DNA from: Mesorhizobium sp.
Lineage (GTDB): Bacteria > Pseudomonadota > Alphaproteobacteria > Rhizobiales > Rhizobiaceae
Length of the DNA: 64,000 nt
NCBI RefSeq assembly: GCF_016793485.1
Contig: NZ_JAEULZ010000013.1
Span: forward strand, 62,001-126,000
Direction of reading: 5' to 3'
Positions 42,673-52,194 of the stretch are shown piece after piece. A program made the position numbers and the translations under genes. Under the pieces are notes generated by a model that saw only the letters and a list, made by a program, of their open reading frames with translations, made no database searches and was not told where the DNA came from. Numbering within the stretch: the first letter of the stretch is position 1; every line of letters starts with the position of its first letter.

Positions 42673-44091
42673 GTGTCCGCCCTCGACCAATCCCTGCTCG
42701 ACCGGTTCGCGGATATCGTCGGACCGGCGCATGCGCTCCGCGACGCGAACGACATCGCGCCCTACCTCAGGGAAACGCGAGGGCTATGGCCGGCTCGCTC
42801 GTCGCTCGTGCTCAAACCCGGGAGCGTTGAGGAGGTCAGCCGTATCCTCAAGCTTGCCACCGAGACGAGAACGCCCGTCGTCCCGCAGGGCGGCAACACG
42901 GGTCTCGTCGGCGGGCAGGTGCCACATGCGGCCGGCAACGAGATCGTGGTGTCGCTGTCGCGGCTCAACCGCATCCGTGAGATCGACACGCTCTCCAACA
43001 CCGTCACCGCCGAGGCCGGCGTCGTGCTGGAAGCGCTGCATCGCGCGGTCGAGGCTGTCGACCGACTCTATCCGCTGTCGCTGGCCTCCCAGGGCTCCTG
43101 CGAGATCGGCGGCAACCTGTCGTCCAATGCCGGCGGCACGGCGGTCCTTTCCTACGGCAACACGCGCGAACTCTGCCTGGGCGTCGAGGTCGTGCTGCCG
43201 ACAGGCGAGGTCTTCGACGACCTGCGCAAGCTGAAGAAGGACAACACCGGCTACGACCTCAAGAACCTGTTCGTCGGCGCGGAAGGTACGCTCGGCATCA
43301 TCACGGCGGCCGTGCTGAAGATATTTCCCCGACCGCGCGGCCGCGAGGTTGGCTGGGCCGGCGTCTCTTCACCGGAAGCCGCGCTTTCGCTGTTCGGCCT
43401 GGCGAGCGAACGTGCCGGCGCGAACCTGACAGGCTTCGAGCTCATCGGCCGGACGCCGCTAGACTTTTCGCTGGCGCTGACCCCCGACGCCCGGCCGCCG
43501 CTGTCGGGCGACTGGCCGTGGCATGTGCTGGTCGACATCTCCTCCGGCCGCTCGCAGGAGGATGCACGCGCGCTGATGGAGACGATCCTTTCCGACGGGC
43601 TGGAAAAAGGTGTCGTCGGCGACGCCGCGATTTCGGAGAGCATCGCGCAAGGCAATGCCTTCTGGGCGCTTCGCGAAAACATTTCGGACGCGCAGAAACC
43701 GGAAGGCGGCTCGATCAAGCACGACATTTCCGTGCCCGTCGCCTCGATCTCGCAATTCATTACGCGCGCAGCCGTGGCGGTGGAAAGCGTGTGTCCCGGC
43801 GCGCGCGTGGTCTGCTTCGGCCATATGGGCGACGGCAACCTGCACTACAATGTCAGCCAGCCGCGCGGCATGGACAAGGACGCGTTCCTCGACCTGTACC
43901 GACCCATGAACAAGGCCGTCCACGATATCGTGCGCGACCTCAACGGTTCGATCTCCGCCGAGCACGGCATAGGCCAATTGAAGCGCGACGAGCTTCTTGC
44001 GACCGCGCCGCCGGTCGGCATAGACCTTATGCGCCGCGTCAAGGCCGCCTTCGATCCCGCCGGCATCATGAACCCCGGCAAAGTCATCTGA
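42673..44091 (+). CDS. GlcD-like FAD-linked oxidase (D-2-hydroxyacid dehydrogenase)
   Basis: This 472-residue PCMH-type flavoprotein has VVPQGGNTGLVGGQVP and SNAGGTAVLSYGNTRELCLG in its FAD domain and HMGDGNLHYNV and EHGIGQLKRDEL in its C-terminal domain. The family includes D-lactate, glycolate and D-2-hydroxyglutarate dehydrogenases; no glcE/glcF follow, so D-2-hydroxyglutarate or D-lactate is more likely. GTG start. Its stop codon lies inside the duplicated hairpin downstream. Confidence 0.87.
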   Translation: MSALDQSLLDRFADIVGPAHALRDANDIAPYLRETRGLWPARSSLVLKPGSVEEVSRILKLATETRTPVVPQGGNTGLVGGQVPHAAGNEIVVSLSRLNRIREIDTLSNTVTAEAGVVLEALHRAVEAVDRLYPLSLASQGSCEIGGNLSSNAGGTAVLSYGNTRELCLGVEVVLPTGEVFDDLRKLKKDNTGYDLKNLFVGAEGTLGIITAAVLKIFPRPRGREVGWAGVSSPEAALSLFGLASERAGANLTGFELIGRTPLDFSLALTPDARPPLSGDWPWHVLVDISSGRSQEDARALMETILSDGLEKGVVGDAAISESIAQGNAFWALRENISDAQKPEGGSIKHDISVPVASISQFITRAAVAVESVCPGARVVCFGHMGDGNLHYNVSQPRGMDKDAFLDLYRPMNKAVHDIVRDLNGSISAEHGIGQLKRDELLATAPPVGIDLMRRVKAAFDPAGIMNPGKVI

Positions 44092-44141
44092 CTTTTGCCC
44101 CCCCGGCAAGGTCATCTGACTTTTGCCGGCAAGGGTCATCC
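44073..44141 (+). terminator. Tandemly duplicated hairpin at the end of the GlcD-like gene
   Basis: A 28-base unit (CCCCGGCAAAGTCATCTGAC then TTTTGCCC) at 44073-44100 is repeated with two changes at 44101-44128, and a partial third copy follows to 44141. Each unit folds GGCAAAGTCA against TGACTTTTGCC with one bulge. The first copy contains the TGA of the gene. The remaining leader up to 44358 holds nothing I can name. Confidence 0.6.
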
Positions 44142-44358
44142 AGGCGCTGCCGGTAATGCGCTGTAAACAAAGCCTGATTGTTCGTTACACCCGGTTGGAT
44201 TCCGGTAACCACGCCTGAGATCAGCAAAATTTAACCGACTTTTTTAAGCGGGTGGGTAGGGGTACGCCGCTACTGTCAATCACACAAACGAGATCGGGAA
44301 AACCGGTCCGTGGGAAGTCGGGCAAACCGGCTCTCAGGAGAGACAGGAAGGCAAGAGC

Positions 44359-44925
44359 ATGAGCACCGGACTGAAGCCAGTCTGGGCGGGTCGCAACATG
44401 CGGCTCGACCCATTCCGTCTGCCGCAGGTCGTCAGCTACGCGACGCGTGACGATTTCGGCGACGTCACCTTCACCATCGACCAGCGCGGCGCCATCGTGA
44501 AGCGCATCCTCTTGATGAGCGGTCTGCCGGCTACCGTCGTGCTCCCTGCCAACGCGTTTCGCGGCGTCGCTGCACGCGCCATGGAGGATGCCGAAGGCAA
44601 CGTGACCGTGACGCTCGAACTGCTCCATGCCGACCCCATGCTGTCGGTACCGCTCCTCGTCGCCGACAATCTGGAAGACGTTGCGGCCGACTGGCGCGCC
44701 TGGGCCGACGCCTACCGTCTGCCTATGATGCTCATCGAATCCGATGGCATCGCCCGCACACTGGAAGAGTCGCTCGGCGAGGCCATCAAGGCGCTGCCGT
44801 CGCAGGATCGCCGCAAGCGCCGCGTCACGCCGGCCCGCCGCCCGCGTTTCCTCATGCGCCGCAAGCCCGGCAATCTCGGCCTGCGCCTCGTCGTCGACGG
44901 CGAAGAGATCATCGCGCCGGAGTGA
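44359..44925 (+). CDS. DUF6101 family protein
   Basis: A 188-residue protein of the Rhizobiales-restricted DUF6101 type: RLDPFRLPQVVSYATRD, an immunoglobulin-like FTIDQRGAIVKR stretch, and a basic C-terminus (RRKRRVTPARRPRFLMRRK). No function is known. GAAGGCAAGAGC lies before the ATG. A 217-base region between the duplicated hairpin and the start may be a long leader. Confidence 0.75.
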   Translation: MSTGLKPVWAGRNMRLDPFRLPQVVSYATRDDFGDVTFTIDQRGAIVKRILLMSGLPATVVLPANAFRGVAARAMEDAEGNVTVTLELLHADPMLSVPLLVADNLEDVAADWRAWADAYRLPMMLIESDGIARTLEESLGEAIKALPSQDRRKRRVTPARRPRFLMRRKPGNLGLRLVVDGEEIIAPE

Positions 44926-44958
44926 GGTCGTTTCCCTTCCCGCAAGCGGGGAGAGAAC

Positions 44959-45942
44959 TTAAAGCAGCGGCTTCAGAGCCACCCACGCCCCGCCGCCGAT
45001 CAGCCCGAGGAAGATCAGCCAGCCGACGGTATTGTTTGACTTGAACAGCCGCAGGCATTGATCCGGATCGTTGATGTCGAGCGCAATGATCTGGCGCGCC
45101 ATGTGGGCGCCAGCGGCAAGCAGCCCCGCCATCGCCGGCACGGGAACCTCGGCGGCGGTAAACGCGCTTGCCATCAGGATCAACGCGCCGCCATAAAGCC
45201 CGATCAGCCAAGATTTGGTGCTGTGGCCGAACAGCCTCGCCGTCGATTTCACGCCGACCAGCGCGTCATCTTCCTTGTCCTGGTGCGCGTAGATCGTGTC
45301 GTAGCCGACGACCCAGAAGATGGTGCCGAGGTAAAGCAGGATCGACGGCCGGTCGACATCGCCGAATTCCACTGCCCATCCCATCAGCGCGCCCCACGAG
45401 AAGGCGAGCCCGAGCACGAGCTGTGGCCAGTAGGTGAAGCGCTTCATGAACGGGTAGATCGCCACCACTGCCAGCGACGCGATGCCGAGCAGGATGGCGA
45501 AGCTGTTGAACTGCACCAGCACCAGAAGCCCAACCAGCGCCTGCAGCACGAGAAACGCCCAGGCTCGCTTTCGCGACACCTTGCCCGAGGGTAGCGGGCG
45601 CGAGCGCGTCCGCTCCACCTTCCCGTCGATGTCGGCGTCCACGATGTCGTTATAGGTGCAGCCGGCCCCACGCATGACCACCGCGCCGACGAAGAAAAGC
45701 ACGAGGTGCATGGGCTGCGGGATCAGCGATTCGAAGCTGTCTGTCGGCCGTGCGTAGGCGCTGGCCGCCATCGCCGCCGACCACCAGCACGGCCACATCA
45801 GGAGCTGCCATCCGATCGGTCGATCCCACCGCGCCAGTTGCGCATAAGGCCAAAGCCAGCGCGGCAGCGCGCGATAGACCCAGTGCCCGCTCGGCGCATC
45901 CGCAACCCGGCCCTGCGCTGCCTTCGTCTGTATCTCTTCCAT
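44959..45942 (-). CDS. ubiA: 4-hydroxybenzoate polyprenyltransferase
   Basis: This 327-residue membrane enzyme attaches the polyprenyl tail to 4-hydroxybenzoate in ubiquinone synthesis. The first Asp-rich motif is [20 protein letters not shown] and the second is [17 protein letters not shown]. About eight membrane helices are visible. It is divergent from purD. Confidence 0.95.
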   Translation of the reverse strand: MEEIQTKAAQGRVADAPSGHWVYRALPRWLWPYAQLARWDRPIGWQLLMWPCWWSAAMAASAYARPTDSFESLIPQPMHLVLFFVGAVVMRGAGCTYNDIVDADIDGKVERTRSRPLPSGKVSRKRAWAFLVLQALVGLLVLVQFNSFAILLGIASLAVVAIYPFMKRFTYWPQLVLGLAFSWGALMGWAVEFGDVDRPSILLYLGTIFWVVGYDTIYAHQDKEDDALVGVKSTARLFGHSTKSWLIGLYGGALILMASAFTAAEVPVPAMAGLLAAGAHMARQIIALDINDPDQCLRLFKSNNTVGWLIFLGLIGGGAWVALKPLL

Positions 45943-46074
45943 GGTGGTGGAGTGGCAGGCGAGGGCCGGGGCGTCAAGGCTTGGGATAGTCGGTCCTCAA
46001 CCGACGCGGTGCTTGACCAGCCGTCCCCATGGCCATACCGGAAAGCGACGACTTCCAGCGATGGATTTGACCGC

Positions 46075-47352
46075 ATGAATGTTCTTCTCATCGGATCGGG
46101 TGGCCGCGAGCATGCGCTCGCCTGGAAACTTGCCGCCTCGCCGCTGCTGACCAAACTTTATGCCGCGCCCGGCAATCCCGGCATCGCGAAGGAAGCCGAA
46201 CTGGTCGCGCTCGACATCGCAGACCACAAGGCGGTTGTCGCGTTCTGCGCCGCCAGGAAGATCGACCTTGTCGTGGTCGGCCCTGAAGCTCCATTGGTCG
46301 CCGGCATCGCCGATGACCTGCGTGCGGCCGGCATCAAGGTCTTCGGCGCGTCAAAGGCGGCAGCGCAACTTGAGGGCTCCAAGGGCTTCACCAAGGATCT
46401 CTGCGCGCGTTTCGGCATCCCCACCGCCGCCTATGGCCGTTTCGCCGATGCCGAGGCCGCGAAAGCCTATGTCCGCCGGCAGGGCGCGCCGATCGTCGTC
46501 AAGGCCGACGGGCTGGCCGCTGGCAAGGGCGTCACCGTCGCCATGACCGAGGCCGAGGCGCTGGCAGCGATAGACGACTGCTTTTCCGGTTCCTTCGGCG
46601 CAGCCGGCGCGGAGGTCGTTGTCGAGGAGTTCATGACCGGCGAGGAAGCGAGCTTCTTCTGCCTGTGCGACGGAACGACCGCGCTTCCCTTCGGCACCGC
46701 GCAGGACCACAAGCAGGTTGGCGATGGCGATACCGGCCCCAACACCGGGGGCATGGGCGCCTATTCGCCGGCGCCTGTGATGACATCAGAAATAATCGAC
46801 CGCACGATGAATGAGATCATCGAGCCGACAATGCGTGGCATGGCCGAGATCGGCGCGCCCTTCTCCGGCGTGCTCTTCGCCGGTCTCATGATCACCACCT
46901 CAGGTCCCAAGCTCATCGAGTACAACGTCCGCTTCGGTGATCCGGAGTGCCAGGTGCTGATGATGCGCCTGAAGGACGATCTGCTCGTCCTCCTTGAAGC
47001 AGCGGCCGACAGCCAACTCGCGCATACATCCACCCGCTGGCGCGACGACGCGGCGCTGACGGTTGTCGTGGCCGCGAAGGGCTATCCCGGCACGCCGGAG
47101 AAGGGGACGATCATTCGCGGGCTCGATGAGGCGGTGTCAGGCGGAGCCGAGATATTTCACGCCGGCACCGCGCTAAGCGGCGGCGAGATTGTCGCCAATG
47201 GCGGCCGCGTGCTCAACGTCACCGCGATGGCGAAGACCGTCACCCAAGCGCAGAAGCTGGCCTATGAAGCGGTCGACCGCATCGACTGGCCGGGCGGCTT
47301 CTGCCGCCGCGACATCGGCTGGCGCGCGGTCGCCCGTGAGAACGCAGGCTAG
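46075..47352 (+). CDS. purD: Phosphoribosylamine-glycine ligase
   Basis: This 425-residue ATP-grasp enzyme is the second step of purine synthesis. [59 protein letters not shown] and [13 protein letters not shown] are all present. I use the ATG at 46075; longer in-frame starts extend into the ubiA coding region. A truncated palindromic repeat begins one base after its TAG. Confidence 0.95.
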   Translation: MNVLLIGSGGREHALAWKLAASPLLTKLYAAPGNPGIAKEAELVALDIADHKAVVAFCAARKIDLVVVGPEAPLVAGIADDLRAAGIKVFGASKAAAQLEGSKGFTKDLCARFGIPTAAYGRFADAEAAKAYVRRQGAPIVVKADGLAAGKGVTVAMTEAEALAAIDDCFSGSFGAAGAEVVVEEFMTGEEASFFCLCDGTTALPFGTAQDHKQVGDGDTGPNTGGMGAYSPAPVMTSEIIDRTMNEIIEPTMRGMAEIGAPFSGVLFAGLMITTSGPKLIEYNVRFGDPECQVLMMRLKDDLLVLLEAAADSQLAHTSTRWRDDAALTVVVAAKGYPGTPEKGTIIRGLDEAVSGGAEIFHAGTALSGGEIVANGGRVLNVTAMAKTVTQAQKLAYEAVDRIDWPGGFCRRDIGWRAVARENAG

Positions 47353-47380
47353 GGCATGATCCCGAAAAGTGGGAACCATG
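47353..47380. repeat. Truncated copy of the GCATGATC palindromic repeat
   Basis: GGCATGATCCCG then AAAAGTGGGAACC matches the left arm and core of the element at 2080-2127. The right arm is missing, so it is a half copy in the 30 bases between purD and the convergent GH25 gene. Confidence 0.6.
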
Positions 47381-47382
47381 TT

Positions 47383-48870
47383 CTAGGGCTGCACTTCGTC
47401 GGGGCCGTCGAGTTTCCTCATCAGGAAGATCGGCAGGTCTTGACGCGAGAATTGTGTCGATGACAGAACCGGTCCCGGTTCGTCCAACGCCGCCGCCGAA
47501 ATCTCCCCGCTGGGAACATGGTTTGGTTTTGGCGCTGCCTTCGCTGATGCCCTGCGTGGCTGACGAGAGTAATCCACCGTCTGGGCGTATCCCGCCAGGA
47601 CGATCGGCGGGTTCGCCACGACCTGTTTCCCGAGCAGCGCCTGGAAGGGCGACGACGCCGCTGTGGCGCGCGCCACGAGTTCCTTCGTGACAACCTGCTC
47701 GACGGAGACGAACTTGAGGGTCACGTCGGCGCGCTTTTTGCGCGCGTCCTTCCGCCAGATCGGCAGCGGTATCTTTTCCCCGGTATCGACGACCTGCTCG
47801 GTGACCACGGCAGGCGTCTCGACCACAGCCTCGGCGGACGCCAATTGTTGGGTCGCTTGCTCGGCTGCCTGAACCTCGGCCGCGCGTGCTTCAACGGCCT
47901 CAGCTTCTGCGGCATCGTTTAGGTCGTCGCCCTTTGCGACGTTGACGAACTCGATGGTCACATCGTCACCCTTCAGCGCGTCGCGGCGCGCTACAGGCAC
48001 TGGCACGGTTTCCTCGTCCGGATAGTCGTTCTTGTCCATCAACTCGTCGAAGGGCCATTGCGCGCGCAACTCCTCGACGCTCATCGTCGCCACGTTCACA
48101 TCGATGTCGATCGGAGTACCCGGCGGACGATAGGGGCAGGATTTTGCATCGCAGTTGGCGCTGGCCGAGAACTGCCACAGGGCGTAGCTCTTCCAGTGCC
48201 CTTTCGGGAAATGCAGGCCTATCTCCGGCTTGTAGCGCGCGTACCAGAGCGGCAGGCGCGACAGTACCGTATACCGCTTGCGGTTCTCCGCGATGTAAAG
48301 CGCGGTGCTGCCGTTGGTGTAGAGTACGGGCCAGCGGCCCAGCCGCTTGTAGATATGCCGCGCGAATGTCTCCGCGTCCTCCAGCGACATCCATTTCGAG
48401 GGATCGTTGTCTTCGATGTCTAGCGCGATCAGGTCGTCGGGCGCGGGCTCGGCGAAATCGATAAAGTTGTTGGCCTGGTCGATCGGGTTGCCGGGTCGTC
48501 CCAGGTGATAGGCTCCCCATTTCAGGCCGAGCGCCTTGGCCACCGTCCGGCGCGTGTGGAAAAGCTCGCGCGCCACGGCATGTCGCTTCCATAACGCCTT
48601 GCAGAGCCGGATATCGGCCTCGCTGCCGGAGCACTTGTAGGGCGGCGACAGGCCGTCAGAGCCCTTGTTGATGAAGCCGGCGATCCGCTTGTCGCTGACC
48701 AGCTTCTGCCAGTTGATCGGATTATATTCGTAGGCGTCTATGATCAGCGCTCGGTCGGCCCGCTTCCATGGTTCCGAAAAATCCGACGCGTGGGAAATAG
48801 CCCCGGTAAGCACGGAGGCTCCGAAAGCGATCAGCAAGGCGCGGACGAAACGATCAAGCGATTTAAGCAA
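47383..48870 (-). CDS. Secreted GH25-family lysozyme
   Basis: This 495-residue protein has a signal peptide (ALLIAFGASVLTGAISHA) and an N-terminal GH25 muramidase domain: IIDAYEYNPINWQKL, FINKGSDG, WGAYHLGRPGNPIDQANNF and the acidic LIALDIEDNDPSKW, ending WQFSASANC with PIDIDVN. The C-terminal ~200 residues are a low-complexity Ala/Glu/Val-rich region of unknown role. It lies downstream of the small zinc-finger-like protein gene. Confidence 0.87.
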   Translation of the reverse strand: MLKSLDRFVRALLIAFGASVLTGAISHASDFSEPWKRADRALIIDAYEYNPINWQKLVSDKRIAGFINKGSDGLSPPYKCSGSEADIRLCKALWKRHAVARELFHTRRTVAKALGLKWGAYHLGRPGNPIDQANNFIDFAEPAPDDLIALDIEDNDPSKWMSLEDAETFARHIYKRLGRWPVLYTNGSTALYIAENRKRYTVLSRLPLWYARYKPEIGLHFPKGHWKSYALWQFSASANCDAKSCPYRPPGTPIDIDVNVATMSVEELRAQWPFDELMDKNDYPDEETVPVPVARRDALKGDDVTIEFVNVAKGDDLNDAAEAEAVEARAAEVQAAEQATQQLASAEAVVETPAVVTEQVVDTGEKIPLPIWRKDARKKRADVTLKFVSVEQVVTKELVARATAASSPFQALLGKQVVANPPIVLAGYAQTVDYSRQPRRASAKAAPKPNHVPSGEISAAALDEPGPVLSSTQFSRQDLPIFLMRKLDGPDEVQP

Positions 48871-48960
48871 TGATGCGGAATTCCCTTGCTGGCCCGTCTA
48901 TCCCGCCCTTTCGGGAAAGCCGCAGCTTGCTTGCAACACTATCCTCCGCCGTCCGCACGG

Positions 48961-49203
48961 TTATCGCCTGCGGAATGGCGATTGATCAAGCAGAAAAGGA
49001 TCGGGCGCCGGAACGGACGGCAACGATCCCTCGGCATCGCGGCGCTTCCAATGCGCCAGCGAGCATTTTGGCGAGCACAGGATTCCCCGATCCGACCAGT
49101 ATGCCGGACCCTGGTCTACATCGCCGTGATAGCACGAGAATCCGGCCGCGCCGTAAGGCAGGCCGCACTCGGTGCATCGCCGGGTTTCCGGTCTCGCAAG
49201 CAT
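48961..49203 (-). CDS. Small four-cysteine protein, possible zinc ribbon
   Basis: An 80-residue protein with Cys pairs in RRCTECGLP and ILCSPKC plus a Cys-His (CYHGD) between them, an arrangement fitting a zinc ribbon. GAGGGG precedes the ATG. It precedes the GH25 gene by 90 bases in the same direction and is divergent from the acyl-CoA dehydrogenase gene. Function unknown. Confidence 0.6.
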   Translation of the reverse strand: MLARPETRRCTECGLPYGAAGFSCYHGDVDQGPAYWSDRGILCSPKCSLAHWKRRDAEGSLPSVPAPDPFLLDQSPFRRR

Positions 49204-49270
49204 CTCGATTCCCCTCAGTGCGCGCGAAACTAGCCTTGTCAGGCAGTCGCATCAACCTCATGCACAAAAT

Positions 49271-49286
49271 TTGACGTTTACGTAAA
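49271..49286 (+). promoter_or_regulatory. LiuR-like inverted repeat upstream of the acyl-CoA dehydrogenase gene
   Basis: TTGACGTTTACGTAAA is an inverted repeat (TTGACGT / ACGTAAA, one mismatch) 65 bases before the ATG. It resembles the operator class bound by the MerR-family regulator LiuR at branched-chain acyl-CoA catabolism genes. No regulator gene is in this window. Confidence 0.45.
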
Positions 49287-49351
49287 AAGGCGCTAGCCGC
49301 ATTCTGCTTGGGCGTTTAGACCAAACTCGTGCGTTTGCCAGAGGGAAATTC

Positions 49352-51130
49352 ATGTACCGCGCGCCCGTCGAAGAGATCGCCTTCACGCTGAACGAGGTCG
49401 CCGGCCTTCGCGCCGGGCTTGAGGAAGGGCGTTTCGGGGACCTCACCGCCGATCTGGCTGCCGCAATTCTCTCCGAAGCCGGGCGTTTCGCGACCGAAGA
49501 GATCGCCCCGCTCTATCACGCCGGCGACGAGCATGGCGCGGTTCTGCAGGATGCGGCCGTCACGACTCCGCCCGGTTGGAAGGAACTCTACCGCCGCTGG
49601 ACGGCAGGCGGCTGGAATGCGCTGACCGGTCCCCAGGAATTCGGCGGACAGGGCCTGCCGAACATGCTTTCGGTCGCGGCGCTGGAAATGTGGAATTCCG
49701 GCGCGATGGCCTTCGCGCTCGGCCCCACTCTCACGATGGGGGCAGTCGAGGCGCTCGACAAACATGCCTCCGAGGACATCAAGCGCACCTATCTCGCTAA
49801 ACTCGTTTCGGGCGTGTGGATGGGCACCATGAACCTCACCGAGGCGCAGGCAGGCTCGGACCTCGCCGCGCTCCGCACCCGCGCCGAGCGCGCAGATGAT
49901 GGCAGCTATCGCATCTTCGGCGAGAAGATATTCATCACCTATGGCGAGCACGACTTCACCGACAACATCGTGCACATGGTGCTGGCGCGGCTGCCAGATG
50001 CGCCGGCCGGCACGCGCGGCATCTCGCTCTTCCTCGTGCCGAAGTTCCTCGTCAACGCCGACGGCTCGCTCGGCCGCCGCAACGATGTCTTCTGCGCCTC
50101 TCTGGAGCACAAGCTCGGCATCCATGGCTCGCCCACCTGCACCATGATCTATGGCGACGGCTTCGTCGCCGGCGAGGAAAAGGGCGCGGTCGCCTGGCTG
50201 ATCGGGGGGGAGAATCGCGGCCTCGCCTGCATGTTCACCATGATGAACAACGCCCGGCTCGCCATCGGCCTCGAAGGGGTGGCGATCGCCGAGACGGCGT
50301 TCCAAAAGGCGCTCGCCTTTGCCAACGAACGCCGCCAGGGCAAGGCGTCCGGCTGGACGGGCGAGGGCATGGCGCCGATCGTCCATCACCCCGACGTCCA
50401 GCGCATGCTCTTGACCATGCAGGCGCTGACCCGCGTCGCCCGCTCGATCGCCTATTCCTGCGCCCACGCGCTCGACATGGCGCGCGTCTCCGAGGGCGCG
50501 GAAAAGACGTTCTGGCAGGAGCGCGCCAACCTGCTGACGCCAGTCGCCAAGGCCTTCTCCACCGATATCGGCTCGGAAGTCGCTTCGCTTGGCATCCAGG
50601 TGCATGGCGGCATGGGCTATATCGAGGAGACAGGCGCGGCCGCGCTCTATCGCGACGCGCGCATCGCCTCGATCTATGAGGGCACAAACGGCATCCAGGC
50701 GATCGACCTCGTCACCCGCAAGCTCCCGCAATCCGACGGCGGCCATGTCCACGGCTACATCGCTGAGCTGGCCGGGACGGTCGCAGAGCTTGCCCACGCC
50801 GGCTTCGACGGCATGGAGCATGCGGTCGACTTCCTGCAGGACGCCGTCGACGATCTTTCCGCCGCCACCGAATATCTGCAGGAGAACCTTTCCGCTGGTG
50901 AGACCGATATCGCACTCGCCGGCGCGACGGCCTATCTGCGGCTGTTCGCGCTCGCGTCGGGCGGCGCGTATCTCGCCCGCGCCGCGCTTGCCGACAGCAC
51001 GCCGCAACGCGTAGCGCTGCTTCGCTTCTATGCCGAAAACCTCGCGCCGGAAGCCGAAGCGCTGCGCTCGAGCATCACCATTGGCGCGGAAGGGCTTCTG
51101 GCCGCTGGCAAGATCCTGATTTCAGGCTGA
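49352..51130 (+). CDS. Acyl-CoA dehydrogenase
   Basis: This 592-residue flavoenzyme is of the long, DmdC/AcdH-like subfamily. MNLTEAQAGSDLAALRT and FITYGEHDF are in the middle domain; GGMGYIEETGAAALYRDARIASIYEGTNGIQAID carries the catalytic Glu and FAD loop. It probably oxidises a short- or medium-chain acyl-CoA; DMSP-like methylthioacryloyl metabolism is possible but unsupported here. The enoyl-CoA hydratase follows ten bases later. Confidence 0.9.
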   Translation: MYRAPVEEIAFTLNEVAGLRAGLEEGRFGDLTADLAAAILSEAGRFATEEIAPLYHAGDEHGAVLQDAAVTTPPGWKELYRRWTAGGWNALTGPQEFGGQGLPNMLSVAALEMWNSGAMAFALGPTLTMGAVEALDKHASEDIKRTYLAKLVSGVWMGTMNLTEAQAGSDLAALRTRAERADDGSYRIFGEKIFITYGEHDFTDNIVHMVLARLPDAPAGTRGISLFLVPKFLVNADGSLGRRNDVFCASLEHKLGIHGSPTCTMIYGDGFVAGEEKGAVAWLIGGENRGLACMFTMMNNARLAIGLEGVAIAETAFQKALAFANERRQGKASGWTGEGMAPIVHHPDVQRMLLTMQALTRVARSIAYSCAHALDMARVSEGAEKTFWQERANLLTPVAKAFSTDIGSEVASLGIQVHGGMGYIEETGAAALYRDARIASIYEGTNGIQAIDLVTRKLPQSDGGHVHGYIAELAGTVAELAHAGFDGMEHAVDFLQDAVDDLSAATEYLQENLSAGETDIALAGATAYLRLFALASGGAYLARAALADSTPQRVALLRFYAENLAPEAEALRSSITIGAEGLLAAGKILISG

Positions 51131-51140
51131 GAGCGAACCG

Positions 51141-51890
51141 ATGTCCGACCACGTCATCATCGAGCGTCAGGGTCCCGTTCAGGTGATCCGCATGAACCGG
51201 CCGGACAAGAAGAACGCACTCACCCGCGCCATGTACCAGGCGATGGCCGAGGCGTTGCGGCAGGGCGACGCCGACCCGGCAATCCGCGTCCATGTCTTTC
51301 TCGGCGTACCCGGCGCGTTTTCGGCCGGCAACGACCTCAACGACTTCATGGCGATCGCCACGGGCGGCGAGGGCGGTCTGGAAGTATGGAACTTCCTCGA
51401 AGCGCTCGCCGGCGCGCAAATGCCTGTTGTGTCGGGCGTCGACGGCATCGCGGTCGGCATCGGCACGACGCTGAACCTCCACTGCGACCTGACCTTCGCC
51501 ACTCCGCGCACCGTCTTCCGCACGCCCTTCGTCGATCTCGGCCTGGTGCCCGAAGCGGGCTCCAGCCTGCTCGTCCCCTCCGTCATCGGCCGCCAGCAGG
51601 CTTTTGCCTTGCTCGGGCTCGGCGAAGGCTTTTCGGCCGATAAGGCGCTCGCGGCCGGGCTGATCTACGCCATCGTCGGCGAAGATGCGCTGGAAGCCGC
51701 CGTCATGGCTGCCGCCGCACTGGTCGCATCCAAGCCCCCGCAAGCCCTGAAGATCGCCCGAGATCTGATTCTCGGCTCGCGCGAACCGCTCCTCGCACGC
51801 ATCCGCGAAGAGGGCGAACACTTTCAGGAACGGCTGAAGTCGGACGAAGCACTAACCGCGCTGATGACCTTCATGACGCGGAAGAAGTAG
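51141..51890 (+). CDS. Enoyl-CoA hydratase/isomerase
   Basis: This 249-residue crotonase-fold enzyme has RPDKKNALTRAMYQAM at the start, the oxyanion segment AFSAGNDLNDFM, and DLGLVPEAGSS with the catalytic Glu. As partner of the upstream dehydrogenase it would hydrate the resulting enoyl-CoA. AGAGCG precedes the ATG. Confidence 0.93.
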   Translation: MSDHVIIERQGPVQVIRMNRPDKKNALTRAMYQAMAEALRQGDADPAIRVHVFLGVPGAFSAGNDLNDFMAIATGGEGGLEVWNFLEALAGAQMPVVSGVDGIAVGIGTTLNLHCDLTFATPRTVFRTPFVDLGLVPEAGSSLLVPSVIGRQQAFALLGLGEGFSADKALAAGLIYAIVGEDALEAAVMAAAALVASKPPQALKIARDLILGSREPLLARIREEGEHFQERLKSDEALTALMTFMTRKK

Positions 51891-51955
51891 CGCGCTGCTG
51901 GCAATCCTCGTGAGGGGTATTTCCGCCGGCGCAGAGACACGCGCGTTGCCTGTCC

Positions 51956-52189
51956 CTAGGACCTCCCGCGCTCGTGGGCGTCGTCGTCGCGTTCGAATTC
52001 GAGTATGTCTCCCGGCTGGCAGTCGAGGTAACGGCAGATTGCCTCCAGCGTGTCGAAGCGTATGCCTTTCACCTTGCCCTGCTTCAGCAGACTAAGATTG
52101 GCTTCGGTAATGCCGATGTATTCCGCCAGTTCCTTGGATTTCACGCTGCGTCGCGCCAGTACCATGGCAAGGCTCACCTTGATGGTCAT
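51956..52189 (-). CDS. Short XRE-type regulator (YozG-like)
   Basis: A 77-residue protein consisting of one helix-turn-helix: VSLAMVLARRSVKSKELAEYIGITEANLSLLKQGKVKGIRFDTLEAICRYLDCQPGDIL. It pairs with DUF2975 membrane proteins in many bacteria. A TTG at 52198 overlaps the DUF2975 stop and would add three residues with coupling; the ATG at 52189 is the simpler start. It probably acts on the two repeats at 52777-52837. Confidence 0.85.
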   Translation of the reverse strand: MTIKVSLAMVLARRSVKSKELAEYIGITEANLSLLKQGKVKGIRFDTLEAICRYLDCQPGDILEFERDDDAHERGRS

Positions 52190-52194
52190 GGCGG

